Of a stretch of 64,000 nucleotides of DNA, positions 11,925-24,900 are shown piece by piece. The position numbers and the translations under genes were made by a program. The notes under the pieces are model-generated. The model was not told the DNA's origin and did no database searches. It worked only from the letters and a program-made list of their open reading frames with translations. The stretch is taken from contig OX291562.1 in assembly GCA_946406115.1 (NCBI GenBank), positions 774,001 through 838,000 of the forward strand. Reading direction: 5' to 3'. Within the stretch, counting starts at the first letter, position 1. Each line of letters opens with the position of its first letter. This DNA is from Apoda limacodes (lineage: Eukaryota; Arthropoda; Insecta; Lepidoptera; Limacodidae).

Positions 11925-13497
11925 AAAAGCGGCTTAATGCCTGCCTTACTTTGGCATACCAAAATATAAATCGCTTTTCTGGCAAAATTTTAGATGTAGA
12001 ATTATTAATTGAGCAATTTAAGATTGATATTGTTTGTTTAGCCGAGACATGGTTAAGGTCAGATAGAATGTTAGAATGTAAATAATTTTGATGTTGCTTG
12101 TGCGTTTAATAGAGAGTCTGCTAAAGGTGGAGGCACTATAATTCTTGTTCGGCGTAGCATTAAGTATAAGGAAAGTAAAGACATAGCTAAACTATCAGTT
12201 GAACGTATCTGTGAGATTGCGTGTGTTGAGCTGGAAGAACATGTAATATTATGTATATACAAACCACCATCAGCTAATTTCTTGTCATTTTTATTAGTTC
12301 TAGAGGATGCTCTAAGTAAACTCAAGCACAGTAAATCAGTGATTGTCTGCGGTGATTTTAATATTGACCAACTTGCAGACTCTTCCGAGAAACGAAGGCT
12401 TAATTCGCTTTTTGAATCGTTTCATTTAAAATATTTATTTCATGAAACCACAAGAATTACACCCACTAGCGCTACCTGTATTGATAATATAATTCTAAAC
12501 TGTGAAGTTATAGATAAACTTTTAATAAACGCAGTACGTTCAGATCACAAATGTCTTATAATTAAATTTAATTCTAACAGGCCATTTGAACAATCATATA
12601 TCAAATGTAGACAACTGACTAAAAGTAAAATAAAGCAATTCGAAAATAAAGTAAATAATAATATATCAAAAATCAATTTTGAATCTCTCGATCCTAATGT
12701 AAGTTATCAGACATTTTTTAACTCTATTCATAAGAAATATTTCCTAACAAAAAAGTCAAAATTAAAAAGCAATTGTTTTTTAATCAGTGGGCTCAGCTGG
12801 CCTAAGGAAAAGTAGGAAGAATTTATTCGATTTATATGAAAGAAAATCATATACAACAGATAGAAATTTTATTGCTTACGTTCGGAAATATTCAAAAATT
12901 TTCAAACATGTGTGTATTGAAGCAAAAGCTCGGTATATAAGAAATAAGATTGAATGTTCAGAAAATAAAATAAAATGGAAAAAACAAACAACATAAAAAC
13001 CATGTCGAGCTGAAAATCAACAACGATATTTTAACCGACAATAAAACAGTAGCAAAAGCCTTTGAAACATTTTTTGCTAACATAGCACTAGAAATATCAA
13101 ATTCTATTGTGTCTGTTTCCGGGTCATCCAAATTCCTTTTAGAGAGAAATATGAAAAGTATCGATTCTACCAACTTCATATTTAGACAAGTTTCACAAGA
13201 TGGCATAATAAAAACGTACAAATCTTTGAAAAAAAAGAAAACCGAGGATGTATGGGGGATTTTTGTAAAATTAATTGGGTCAATTATCGAAGACATAGCT
13301 CCTATCTTAGCATTTATATTTAATCACTGCATAGACGAAGGTATTTATCCCGATCTCCTAAAACTAAGTAAAACGATTCCCATATTTAAATCTGGATGTG
13401 CAAATAATCCTACAAATTATCGTCCAGTTTCCATCCCCCCGCTATTGGCCAAATTTTTGAAAAAATTACATTTTAATAGGTATAATATCATGCATTA
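11925..13497 (+). pseudogene. LINE ORF2: APE endonuclease and start of RT, disrupted
   Basis: Endonuclease blocks are clear: DIVCLAETWLRS (12030-12065), VIVCGDFNIDQLADS (12340-12385), ATCIDNIILN (about 12472-12500) and VRSDHKCLIIKF (12535-12570). The catalytic aspartate, asparagine and histidine of these blocks are still present, although the region between the first two is frameshifted. RT starts with EDVWGIFVKLI and NPTNYRPVS (13400-13430) and then ends abruptly at IPPLLAKFLKK (about 13465). Confidence 0.8.
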
Positions 13498-13499
13498 AC

Positions 13500-14885
13500 A
13501 GCAATATGTTTTAATTATAGCTTAGCTATTTTTAGTTTTATTGACAAATATTTTGTTATGTTATATTTATTAATTCACACTTGTTTATTATAAACTGACG
13601 TTCAAAAGTGTCCAAAGGTGACCTACTTGAATAAGAACTTTAAATAAAAAAGAAAAAAAAAATAATAAAAATATCACTATTTGAAATATAGCAATCTTAT
13701 TAAAAAAGTTATATCTAACAAAAATAATGGCCAAAATTAAAATTGAAGTATAATATAATCTTAGATTAAGATGTAGTGTTAATGTCGAGCTGTCACATAA
13801 ATCGCGACCCATTTTGAAATAGCAATCGTGTAGAGAGTTATCTATGTAGGTGTAAGTCGGGTTACTAGCTTTTAAGTTTCTGCAACTTTTAATAGCAGAA
13901 AGTGTCATTTTGAAAATGTTTTAAAATAATCATTTGCGTTAATACGCCCCGCTGTTCGATACGTGACTGCGCGACCGTAACGTGAAATAGTCCATTACTA
14001 GTTTGTACCTTAATTTTTTTTTGTAATATTCCTTGCGCCTACTAGCCATCTAGACAGGCTAATAATAAAAAAATATAATATTAAATAGCTGCACTAAAAT
14101 GTATCAAAAATTTATAAAAATATTAAATCCTAAAGAAGTAAAGAACCAATAAGAGTGGCCCAAATCAGTAACTGGTAAGCGTAAAATTTTCCCGGTAATA
14201 CCTGAGAACCTGACGGAAAAAAGTAGGGGGAGGGCTCGAACCACTGGACCTAGAATTTTCAAATTGAGAATGTAAGTTCATTACGTCATGTAACGATCCA
14301 TAAAGAATAAAAATAGCAAAATTTCAGAAAGGATAAAGAGAGTGTAATACAAACTATGTACTAGAGCCGTTATTCACTGACAAGAAATAAATTTAGATCA
14401 AGTAATGTGAAAATGTAGTTATATTTTAATTCATTCATTTAGTTATTAAATGAATCATACTACACATTTTTAATATTAATGTATACCAACGGTAATACCG
14501 TAGAAAACAGCCGAGCGAGGTCGCTTGTCTGAACACAGACAGTGTATGGTCGAGTCGAGACACCACGCTCCATCTGGGGCCGGAGAGAGTGACGGGACCG
14601 GTCGACCTGTCCGGTGCCACTCCCCCCGGCCGCTTCTCACGTATAAGACCTCCGAAAACTTTTTAATGAACTTTCAATTTTATATTTTAGTTATAAAATA
14701 GTCAGAATAACATCATTTTTGTATTCAAGATATCTAGTAAATGATAGGTAAGTTCAAGGCCTTATTTTTATTCATATTTCTATTATATATTATCTTTTCT
14801 ATATGATGCCCCCCCCCCCCCTAGTGCACTGCCACTGTAGTATGTGTAGTCTTTGAATCTAGGAAATATAATCCCGGAGCATTTT
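13500..14885. other. No gene recognised; AT-rich, plus a GC-rich patch
   Basis: 13500-14150 is AT-rich and featureless. 14505-14640 is GC-rich (CCGGTCGACCTGTCCGG and a CCCCCCGGCCGC run) with no exon-like pattern I trust. A run of about 12 C lies at 14811-14822. Confidence 0.35.
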
Positions 14886-15485
14886 TAAGGTTCCGTAGCC
14901 AAATGGCAAAAAACGGAACCCTTATAGATTGTCTGTCTGTCTGTCCGTCCGTATGTCACGGCCACTTTTTTCCGAAACTATAAGAACTATACTGTTGAAA
15001 TTTGGTAGGTAGTTGTATTCTGTGAACCGCATTAAGATTTTCATATAAAAATAGAAAAAAAAAACAATAAATTTTTGAAGTTCCCCATACTTAGAAGTGA
15101 AACTCAAAATTTTTTTTTTTCATCAAACCCATAAGTGTGGTTTCTAATATCATTTTTTTCTAAACTCAATAGTTTGCGCGTCAGAATCTTCCAAAGTGGT
15201 AAAATGAGTGTCCCCCCCCCCTGTAAATTCTAAAATAAGAGAATGATAAAACTAAAAAAATATATGATGTACATTACCATGCAAACTTCCACCGAAAATT
15301 GTTTTGAACGAGATCTAGTTAGTAGTTTTTTTTTTAATATGTCATAAATCGTAAACCGCAATTTACCTTTCATTCAATCAACTCAAATATAAAATAATTT
15401 TTGTTTGTGTTTGTAGATTACATAAATGGTGGTAGGTATGGATCCCTCGGTGCGCGAGTCCAACTTGCACTTGGCCGGTTTTTTC
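14886..15485. mobile_element. Dispersed repeat with GGTTCCGTA start and CACTTGGCCGGTTTTT end
   Basis: Starts GGTTCCGTAGCCAAATGGC, has CTGTCTGTCTGTCCGTCC near 14930, a C run near 15213, and ends GCGCGAGTCCAACTTGCACT..CCGG. The inverted form of this end (CGGCCAAGTGCGAGTCGG) begins the copy at 17899. I recognise this from memory as a family abundant in moth genomes; no coding capacity is seen. The true class is unknown to me. Confidence 0.65.
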
Positions 15486-15997
15486 ATTCCCGTATTTCCA
15501 ATACTAAATTCGGAGTAAGGCCAATCCCGAAATGCCAGGCCGGTCCTGGGTTTTGTCATCAGCTCAGCTGACTAAAATTATAAATATGTTCTTGAAAATC
15601 TGCAGTTTTTAGGAGTTTTACTTCAATCTTAAGTAAGGTCATTATCATCGGCGCAGTACTTTTTGTCTAACGTTTACGTTAAATTTGGGCTGCAAAGGGT
15701 TTATTTATATTGTACAAAGTTAAATTTTTCCGTATCTTATAATTATAACCAAAATTTAACAGAAATGTTTTCACTGTTTAAGGTTTTGTTAACAAAAATA
15801 TATTGGACTTTCCATACAATTGTATGAACTAAGCTTCAAAAGGGGACTACTTCGCTCGAACCTGCTACTACTCCTAGTACATACTTCCAACCCCTATTTC
15901 CTATGCCTATTAATTTTGAACACCATTTTTTTTGTGGAACCCTACATCTAGCAAGGAACCCAACATGCCAAATGACAAGCTTTTGGCTGTGCGTTAA
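15486..15997. other. No gene recognised
   Basis: Mixed DNA with no open frame, tandem repeat or recognisable element. Confidence 0.4.
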
Positions 15998-16031
15998 TAT
16001 GTCGTTGATATGTCGTTGATATGTCGTTGAA
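15998..16031. repeat. 11-bp tandem repeat, three copies
   Basis: ATATGTCGTTG repeats three times with no mismatch. Confidence 0.8.
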
Positions 16032-16253
16032 TCAGTCAGTTTTTTCTTTTATAATCTCTAGATCCCGGGAATATATTTTCTTTTTCTGACTAACTCATCG
16101 TTTAGTCAACGCATCGTCAATGACGACAAAGTGTATAGAGTAGTATCGAACGAAGTGAACGCAAACACCAATCACAAACGTCCTTGAACTTTCGATTACG
16201 ATTTGTACGCTTTTCCAAGTTCAATAACATTCGAATGAAAGCTCGTGAAAGGA

Positions 16254-16337
16254 CGTAAGTGTAGCTACTCAATACGTAAGTGTAGCTACTCAATACGTAA
16301 GTGTAGCTACTCAATACGTAAGTGTAGCTACTCAATA
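16254..16337. repeat. 21-bp tandem repeat, four perfect copies
   Basis: The unit starts ACGTAAGTG and ends CTACTCAAT; four identical copies follow one another, which suggests recent expansion. On the minus strand it reads as a repeated VLSSYTY peptide, which I treat as a by-product. Confidence 0.85.
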
Positions 16338-16542
16338 CTACTAACTTCATCACAAAATGTTACCTATGTAGCTCTAATTATATAGTCAGGGCAATTCAAT
16401 ATGGACGCCTGAATGGTAAGTTGTGAGCGAACGAGTAAAATATTTATTTTTTTATGAAACAGATCATCAACATAATGTGAGTGCAGTCAATCTATGTAAC
16501 AAATTTAGTGTCACTAAGTTCGAAGCTGATGACACTGACGAC

Positions 16543-16543
<1 letters not shown>

Positions 16544-16640
<97 letters not shown>
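16544..16640. repeat. (CA)n microsatellite
   Basis: About 48 uninterrupted CA units. Confidence 0.95.
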
Positions 16641-16641
<1 letters not shown>

Positions 16642-16664
16642 CACTTCTCCTTAAAATATAAGCA

Positions 16665-16800
16665 TATTATGAACACAAACTCAAACTTTTTTATTTAAAT
16701 AGGTTTTAAACAGCACTTTTGAATCGTCAGCTAAATTACTAATACTATAAAGCTTACTACCGGTACCGGTACCGGTACGGAATGATTTATTCTCATCGAC
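16665..16800 (-). mobile_element. LINE 3' tail fragment with ACCGGT run
   Basis: The segment TTTTATTTAAATAGG..CACTTTTGAATCGTC is the inverted form of the LINE 3' end at 56640-56700. It contains ACCGGT repeated about three times at 16759-16779 in the place where the 56.6 kb copy has its CCGGACCGGT. Confidence 0.65.
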
Positions 16801-17399
16801 TCTGGACTTAGTCAACCAAAATGTTGTATAAACTAAGTCTTGAAACAAACATCCACCCACTATCCAGACTCACTTTCTTTTTAAGCAAATCTTGGTAGAT
16901 AATAGTTTAGTACCTTTTACTTAATTCGTCAAGATACAACTAATTTTATAAATTAATTACATTTAATTTTGTTTAACACAGTAAACTGATAATAATTATG
17001 TGCTTCATTATCAGAATCGGTAATTATATTAGTGGGAAAGAGGGTATGGGAATCGGGTGTGACTGTGTGACTGTCTGCCTGCAGATATGTGCAGTGTCTC
17101 ACCCGTTACGACAACTGTTATTTCTTATATGCTCATTGAGTAAATGTCTCGCTTCGTGAGTGTTGCAAACGGAAACTGTTAACGCGTAAATGTGCTTTTT
17201 GTATTTTTATCTATGAACATTTAGCACATATTGTAAGTGCGTTTTAGTTTGGTGTTTTGAAATAGCAACGTCTTTGTAATCACTTAGACAACGATCTATT
17301 TAATAAATTGAATTGAAGGTTAAATGTTATAGTTTTATTAAAGTTCTGGTGGAAATAATTTGAACTGCAATTTAGGTCGCGGTTGTATTATAAACTAGG
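16801..17399. other. No gene recognised
   Basis: AT-rich DNA without an element I can name. Confidence 0.4.
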
Positions 17400-17585
17400 C
17401 GAGGCTCTGAATCAACTTGCGTGGCTGAACCACCCAAATCCGTTTGCGTGAATGTACCACTCAAATCCGCCTGATTGAATTTACCTTTCGGATCCACTTG
17501 CGTGACTATACCACCCAAATCCACGTGCGTGTCTGTACCACCGAAAACCACTTTCGTGTTTGTACCACCCAAATCCACATGCGTG
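17400..17585 (-). repeat. 27-bp minisatellite, about six diverged units
   Basis: The minus strand reads as six nine-residue units such as DLGGTNTKV, DLGGIVTQV, DLSGTFTQT and DLGGSATQV. The units differ at several positions but keep the frame and contain no stop. The open frame is only 68 codons with no clear start or splice site, so I call it a minisatellite; a coding role is possible but unproven. Confidence 0.65.
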
Positions 17586-17895
17586 CCATACCAACAAGGC
17601 TATATACCACACCAAGGATTTTTTAAGAAATTTTCGTATAAACATTCTTAAATATAATACGTCACACCCTAAAGCTAATTGACCTTGAAGAGAAATGTCG
17701 TGTAATTAAATCACGGATATCACAGTGATTGAGATCAAGATATTGAAAAATCTTATTTATATATTGAAACGAGCAATTCTTGGTGTATCTTAGAAACGGC
17801 TCTGACGATTTCAAAAATATTTTGTGTTTAGATAGGGTTTTGCTTTTTGAGTTGACCTATATTTTGTATTTTTAATATAAACGCAATTTAAAAAA

Positions 17896-18180
17896 AAAAC
17901 GGCCAAGTGCGAGTCGGACTCGCGCACGAAGGATTCCGTACCAATATCTATAAAAACGAGCAAAAAAATCCCGTTGTATGGGAGCCCCCTTAAATATTTA
18001 TTTTATTCTGCTTTTTAGTATTTGTTGTTATAGCGGTAACAGAAATACATCTTCTGTGAAAATTTCAACTGTCTAACTATCACGGTTCATGAGATACAGC
18101 CTAGTGACAGACGGACGGACAGTGGAGTCTAAGTAATAGGTTCCCGTTGTTTACCCATTGGGTACGGAACCCTAAAAAAA
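17896..18180. mobile_element. Dispersed repeat, CGGCCAAGTGCGAGTCGG family
   Basis: Begins CGGCCAAGTGCGAGTCGG and ends GGGTACGGAACCCT, i.e. the same termini as 14886-15485 in the opposite order. The interior differs, so it is a different or deleted subfamily. GACGGACGGACAG sits near 18109. Confidence 0.7.
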
Positions 18181-18534
18181 AGGTTGCCCAGGTACTGTTA
18201 TTTGTTGTCTAAGCCAAGTTACCTTCGATCATAAAGTGTGGTATTCACTTAGTTACTTAGCTAACTGACTCATGGTTTAGTAACTTCTAAAGCAAATAGA
18301 GAAGTGGTAGTTATCTGACGTCGGTTTTCGTGTTTTGGTTTTTAAGTATGTTTGGGGCAGCAGATTCTTCTTTGAATGAAATTATTAAAAAAAATTGTGT
18401 TTAAATTTTAAGTTAAAAATATTATATTTTTGCAACGTCTACACAAAAAAAAATATTTTGTAGAATTTAGAGCAGAGCGCTTCTATTGTGGTTATCTTGC
18501 ATTTCTGTCGAACAATGCAGGGGTTGTTTGCGCG
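18181..18534. other. No gene recognised
   Basis: AT-rich DNA before the first recognised MIEAP exon. No upstream exon was found here. Confidence 0.35.
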
Positions 18535-18640
18535 CGGGGGTGACGCTGCGGTGACCGCTTACCACCAGGCAGACCGTTAGCTTGTTTGCCAAGTTAGTAG
18601 TATAAAAATAAAATAATATTCACAGCTCTAGGTATGGAGT
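18535..18640 (+). mobile_element. LINE 3' tail fragment
   Basis: GGTGACCGCTTACCACCAGG and the following CCGTTAGCTTGTTTGCC are the sense form of the tail seen inverted at 31855-31930, 32310-32370, 46612-46800 and 58435-58500. Only the last 80-100 bases are present. Confidence 0.7.
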
Positions 18641-18702
18641 GAGCGGTCTGTACGTAATTCTTTTACTGTGTAGTAACAGTGGTTTTATGTTGTTGGACGC
18701 AG

Positions 18703-18905
18703 GTTGATATCGCTGGAGATATCCCCGCGGCCGGAGGTGCAGTGCGAGGCTGCGGCATGGCGGCTGGTCGCGCTGCTGGGCGGCGAGGCGGGGGGAGCCC
18801 TGCGCGCACGCACTGCACGCCTCGCGCCCGCGCTCGCGCAGTACGCGCCCACCGTGCGCGACGCCATCGACGCAAGACGGAGACAGCTCGACGCCGCCGT
18901 GCAGG
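18703..18905 (+). CDS. MIEAP-family exon (a)
   Basis: Acceptor GACGCAG, donor GGTCAGA. The first base completes a split codon; it ends with one base of the next. Encodes LISLEISPRPEVQCEAAAWR, an alanine/arginine-rich helix and ends RRRQLDAAVQ. Very GC-rich, so several other frames are open by chance. Confidence 0.75.
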
Positions 18906-21900
18906 GTCAGAACCGAAATACACTATAAATGATCCTATATATACGCTTACTTCATAGACATTATCTTACACATCCGTTTCCTGTACACGTACTGGTTCAT
19001 CCACTCGTAGACTTTCATAAAGGTCCGTCGGTTTAAGTGTTAACATTACTCTGGGCCTCAACTTTCCTGAGAAAGGACTAAGTTTGATCGAGACGTTCGC
19101 CGAGGTCTACCTGTACTTGTACCTTTATTGACCATTCCACTTACGTTTGCCTCATAACTCTGTTTCATACATCTTTTTTCATTTATTCTCCCACCATGTC
19201 AAACCACCTCCTTTACATACGTTTCCTAATCTTCATGACATTATTAGAGTAATAAGTCATATTAATAGTTATTTAGAAGTCAATAAAAATAGACTAATAG
19301 ATTAATGTTAAAAATTTTTGAAGTGAAAACTTCTTTAGCGGCGTTGTGCACTTTTTTTGGTATGGGTAAAAAATGATAAACTCGCGTCAGGTCACGTGGA
19401 AATCGTGGAAATTCGTAAGACGGAAACCGTAATGCCACGCCTATTATAATTTTTTTTTTTCTCGTGGGGTTGCCTTACCGCTTACATATTTCGATGGCTT
19501 AACGTCCCCCCCCCTTTTTTTTTTTTTTTTTTCTTTTCTTTGATTCTTTTGTGGTTGAGTAAGTTTGTAAGTGATTTACTTTTTTTTATGTATATGTGTA
19601 TTTAATGGTCTGTCCGTCCGTTTGTCCGTAAAGAAAATTGAAAACAAACATGTGTGTACATTTAATACTCGTATTTATCTATTTACACGTTTAGCTCCCG
19701 CCAGGGGCTTTGTCCTCGTAAACTTTTTTACAAATAAAAAACGTTATAATACGTAGATAGCTCTTTCATCATGAGATCGAGTCTCCTATGTGAAAGGTTT
19801 TGATTTATTTGTGTCACAATATGCGATGAAAATGACCATATTTTGTGTATATTTTTATTTTTAGTATTCGCGATTATGAGTAGTACAGGGAGGTTGGATA
19901 TGGAATTTTAATACTATGACAGATTGCGATGTCAAATATACTACGTCAAAAAAGTAAATAAACAAACATTATTATTTCTTGACAATGTCAAAGACATGTC
20001 TTGTGACATATTTGAGTGTTAAGCGCGAATCGTGTGTAAAGGTTTTCACTTCTGCCGGCACTCCCGGAGTGCAACTCGTTTTTTTTTCTTGTTTAGTTTA
20101 TCGTATACATATAAAGACTTGTCCCGTATCACTAACTGATTGGTCGTTGCACAGACTAAGTCGCGGATTGTCATTACCAGCTTACATACTTACATTCTGA
20201 CTGTTGTAGCACCGACCTTTTCTCACTTAGGGCGAGGGCTATTTGGACTATAAGGCACGTCTAGACAAAATGGTGGTCACAAGTCTTATGATGATATATT
20301 CCTTTATCGAAAAGCCATTTGTGTAAACGAACACTATAGTTACTCCAGAATTTCTAAAAAGACTTATAGGTACCTTGGATGAGAAGTTAATTATAAGAGT
20401 CCAAAAATCGTTTTTGCTAAATTTGTGTTTTCCTTACGTCCTGAGACCTGGAGAATTTTTATCGGCTTTTTTGGAGTGATGTATGTGTTCGTGCCTGTGA
20501 ACGTGGGTGTGTATGTGTGGGTACCTATGTTTGTAAATATATGCCAGGGGTCAGCAACCTTTAAAGACTGAAAAGCTGAAAGTTACAACTAACACAATTA
20601 TACAATAAATATCCAAGTATTTTAGCCAGAATAATAAAGTAATTAACCTAATAAATAACTACATTAATTGAATAATAGATACTCATAGTTACATCACATT
20701 TCAAGGAGCATTGGCTTCGCATACCTTTTAAAAGTTTGGTTAAAGCTGGCTCATAACTTGTAGTTATCTCCATTAGACGTCCCTCTTGCCCAATGCACAT
20801 ATAAATTTGCTTAATGCGCATTTTGCTGAAATCGACGATGTAGACATAAAGTTAATTTTTCTGTGACAAGAATATGTTGTAAACAATTATATCGCGTAAG
20901 ATATAGAAAATCTATTACAGTAAGTTTTTAGCTTTGTGGTTACTTAATGGACATTCCTTGTAATAAAATACGTTACTTACAGCTTGTCTGAACGGTAGAT
21001 AGGTTTTAACCAAATCTTATGAATTTTATGCACATGACTAACGATATTGCATAAATATAAAAAGGGTCATATTATAACAATATGAACTTGGCTCCGAGGT
21101 CGAATCCGTCACAACTTCACAAGTGATTGCAAACAAACCGTAAACAGAAATTACAATTATAATGGAAGCGCGCGTAATGTTAGATTTCCTCGATAAGCCG
21201 ACGAAATGGCTCGAGGAGGCGGCGAGTGGCGGCGAGTGGCGAGTTGCGAGCGGCGAGGTTGCGCAACCGACGTACCTAATAATTGTGAGGAAGTAATGTA
21301 ACATGGCGCCCTCTGTCTCTGGCCCCGAGGTGATGTTGCATGTTTCGTAGATCTTCAATGTCATGACTTCGTTTCGTAACAGGTGAACGAGTGTAACTTT
21401 CTCATAAGAAATCAATTGATAACTTGGATTTTATCTTTTAGTTAACTTGGATTGAATCTTTATAATCGTATATATAGTCTTGTTCACAAGTTTTAAAACG
21501 CATTAATTGGTGGTAAAGCTCATAAAAAGATAGCTCGTTCGATTCGTAATGATGTCTAGAAAAATGTATTCGAAGGATTTTCTAGCACGTAAAAGATTTC
21601 GAAAATTATTAAAAAAATAATAAATCTCTAAAAGTAGACTTCAGGACATCAAACACCTGAGAGGGGAAATCAAATCTAGTCAAATCAAATTAAACAATAT
21701 TTATTCAAATAGGTTTATGAGAATACTTTTGAATCGTCAATACAATGTAAACAATGTTAATTTCTGCCAAAAATACCTGGAAAGAAGTTCTATTTAAAGT
21801 AATAATACAATACTTTAATAATCAGCTAACAAGTACACAATATGTTCTAAAACACTTAGTAGGTAGGTAATAAAAATAAGTTAGTAAGCTACTGAAAACA

Positions 21901-24900
21901 AGGTCAGTCATGTCAATTATTATATTTTTTTTTATGTAGCATAGGGGGCGCACCATGTGAAGCGTCAAATATCGTCAATCGAGTGAAGGAATTCAGATAT
22001 TTAAGAGTATTCCGATATTTAATAGTACTAGTAGCATTAGCTACATTTTAATTATATTCTTGCACAATCATATGTACATCACATCACTCATTCAATTCAT
22101 TCATTGAAGAGTTGCAGTTAAAATCCAACACCGATGACCGAATTTAGGGCGGGTGGAACCGTGGGCCAAAGCTAGTATATTATAAATGCGATAGTATGTC
22201 TGTTCGTATGTCCCTGCATCACGTCAGGCTATATCATCTTCCTTACTACTATTCGGGAGTGGTCGATTCTAAACATCTAAGCATCACATCAAAATACTAG
22301 TAAGATATCTTTTGAATGATTTCTCAATCATCACGTACATGTTTTGTCTTTCACCTGGCAAATCATTTATAAACTTTCTGTTTCTTAAATTTTTTGGAAG
22401 TTTACGTTTTATTAGATATGTTTGATCTTTGTTCTCATTAAGTATTACAAAGTTAAATTTGTTGTACACGTTCATAACATAACATAACAATATTTGAATA
22501 TACCCTTATCATCCTTATATTTATTTTTAATCCTATCTGGAACAATATTTTTTAATAATCTTAACTAACTCATAACTAATGACAGAGTCTGCAAGCGACA
22601 AGTATATTATTTGTACGGTAGTTTATGCTTGAGATTTCTTATTTTGCTAATAATCGATCTTAGACTACTAGAAAAAATATACATATATGTATAAATTTAC
22701 ACCAGTTTAATAATGTAATAAATATAGTATTTATAACCCGCTGCAATCCAGCATCACACAAACGTGCACAGATATTGTATATCATGAAGTAGCATAGCTC
22801 CTACACGACAGTTCGGCAACAAATGCACACCATTTAACGTACTGTCACTTTGGAAACAAGCCAAGAAGACAAGTTACCAACAATCACGCAGGAACCAGGC
22901 CACCAAATACACATAATCTATACAAATATGTGTAAACACACATACATGTACGCGTCTATTCGCGACACATCTCCCCATCCAAAATCCAAAATATGAATAA
23001 ATGTATTATTGTAAGTGCATAAACTGTGAAACAATTTTGTTTGTTTGTGTATACACTTTATTGTATAAAATAAAAAATACAGAAGTTCTTGGGTGGTGGC
23101 AGGAAGTTCTGCAGTCGCTTCAGTGAGTGCATGGAAGCAAAGAGTTTGCGGCTCCACTTATTCACATGCAGAGCCCAGGATAATGTTTGATCTATAGTAA
23201 TACATAGGTTTCGAACGGTTTTCGAATAAGGTATTATGTCGTGATTGTAATTAATATTTGGTAAAACAATACATTAAAGCCTGGATATGAAATGCTGGCT
23301 ACCGATTATAATGGTTTATGACTTATATGCATTGACCTTCAGACCAAAACGATAAGTCCAATTATGTATTGATTGCATATCAATGTTTATTTTATCTAAG
23401 GCATCTGTTGCATATATTGTTAAACGGAGCTTCTGCATATATTTGTAAGTCATCATCATCAGTAGGAAGAACAAACAGTTAGTTATATACTGATAAAGAT
23501 ACAGAAAAGAATAGGTGAAAGCACTCCACCCTGCGGAACTCTAATGGATAGAGAAATCCATCTAGATTGAAATCTATTGAGTTTCGTAAGTTGTTGATGG
23601 TTTTTCAGTACGATTTAAACCAAGATAGAGCTAGAAGAGAAAATTTAGATTTTTCAAGAACCGCTTCGCTAGTATACACTACTGAAATCCAACTGTACGA
23701 CTACACTTCGTTTTTTTAAGTTAAATATTATGACGAATGTCATCAGTAATCTAAAGTAGAGTTGTACCTGTGCCGTGGCCTGAACGAAAACCAGATTGCG
23801 TAGGGCTAAGTAGATTATATTTTTGAATGTATTTTACTAATAATTGATTTACGTGGTGTTCCAAAACTTTAGAAAGAATGGGGAAGATAGAAATAGGCCG
23901 AAACTGCGAAGAGGAGGACTGAGATTTTTAGGTAGTGCTATAATGAGTGCGAATTTCGAAGATATCGGGAAATTTTCAGAGATTATAGAAAGTAGAATAT
24001 AAGTTAATAGCGGGACAGTTATGTCCTGTCAAACAATCAATCATTACCGAAAGCTTTGGTCTTAATTGATTTGATTATTTTAAGGACATCGTCTTCAGAT
24101 AGTAGTTTCAACTGAAATGGTGGATAATTTGGACACGTTAGGTTATCTTAATTATTTTGTTTTGACAGAGGATCCAAAATAAATGGTAGGTTAAGAAAAT
24201 GAGAGTTAAGAGCTTTAGTGTCTGTATTCTCAATATTTTTAGGGTGTGGCAGTCTGTAATCTCTCTGGACATAGCCGTGCTGTTATGTTTGTACATAATA
24301 AAGAAATTAATAGTAATACTCAACTATGATTATAGCTATTTTATTGTAGGTCTCGGTACACACGGTCTGACGGCGGACTCTTCAGGGTCGCTGATATCGC
24401 TGCACGTGGCGATGAAGAACGAGCTGCAGAGACACCTCGAAGTCTACAAGCAGGCCCTGCACAAACTAGACGAAATGGTGATAATTCATTGAATATTTTC
24501 CACATTGAATCGAATCTTGGAGTATAAAAGCTCTCAACGACTTTAATGGTTTACAAATCTAAGTGATAGTGATATGTTACAGCTTTGTGAGTTTTCAATC
24601 AAGCTTCGTTTTATAGCTACTAAAAACGATCATCAATGAGAATATCGAAAAATATATAAATAAAGGGAAAACAAAGGCTGTTAGGCCAGAACAAGTGCAA
24701 AAGTTATAGCAAAACTGTAGCATCTGAAGAAAATATACACATGTCATAAAACGTTATTTTATCAACTGCACTTAGTTATCTTTACTGATATTATGAAGAG
24801 GAAAGGTTTGTATGTAAGTATGTTTGTATTGAATAGTCTACGAAACTACGGGACCGATTTGAAAAATTCTTTTACTATTAGAAGCCGACATTATCCCTGA

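Larger units (their letters stand above)
9990..13500 (+). mobile_element. Broken LINE (CR1/Jockey-type), element B
   Basis: A 5' UTR-like AT-rich leader (about 9990-10243), ORF1 (10244-11909, several breaks), ORF2 endonuclease (about 11925-12600), then the first part of RT up to about 13497, where RT-like sequence stops. Most of the RT (including the YxDD block) and the 3' end are missing, so a deletion removed them. It is homologous to element A (3.86-8.0 kb) but in the opposite direction. Confidence 0.8.
18906..24349. other. MIEAP-family intron after exon (a), 5.4 kb
   Basis: Contains dispersed repeats (19405-20085), a possible hAT end CAGGGGTCAGCAACCTTT at about 20544, a GC-rich CGGCGAGTGG patch (21225-21260), a LINE tail (21668-21810) and a LINE RT relic (22731-24150). 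18960-19320 and 21000-21220 show nothing I can name. Confidence 0.6.

Noticed and set aside
14505..14640. GC-rich patch as a possible upstream MIEAP exon
   Set aside because: No frame with matching acceptor, donor and phase could be built.
16423..16698. 91-codon frame with repeated histidine and threonine
   Set aside because: It is the (CA)n microsatellite read in frame.
20541..20570. CAGGGGTCAGCAACCTTT as an hAT terminal repeat
   Set aside because: No partner inverted terminal repeat was found nearby, so only noted as a possible end.
21038..21415. 125-codon minus-strand frame
   Set aside because: No known motif, poor codon usage, and includes a GGCGAGTGG low-complexity patch; no splice or promoter evidence.
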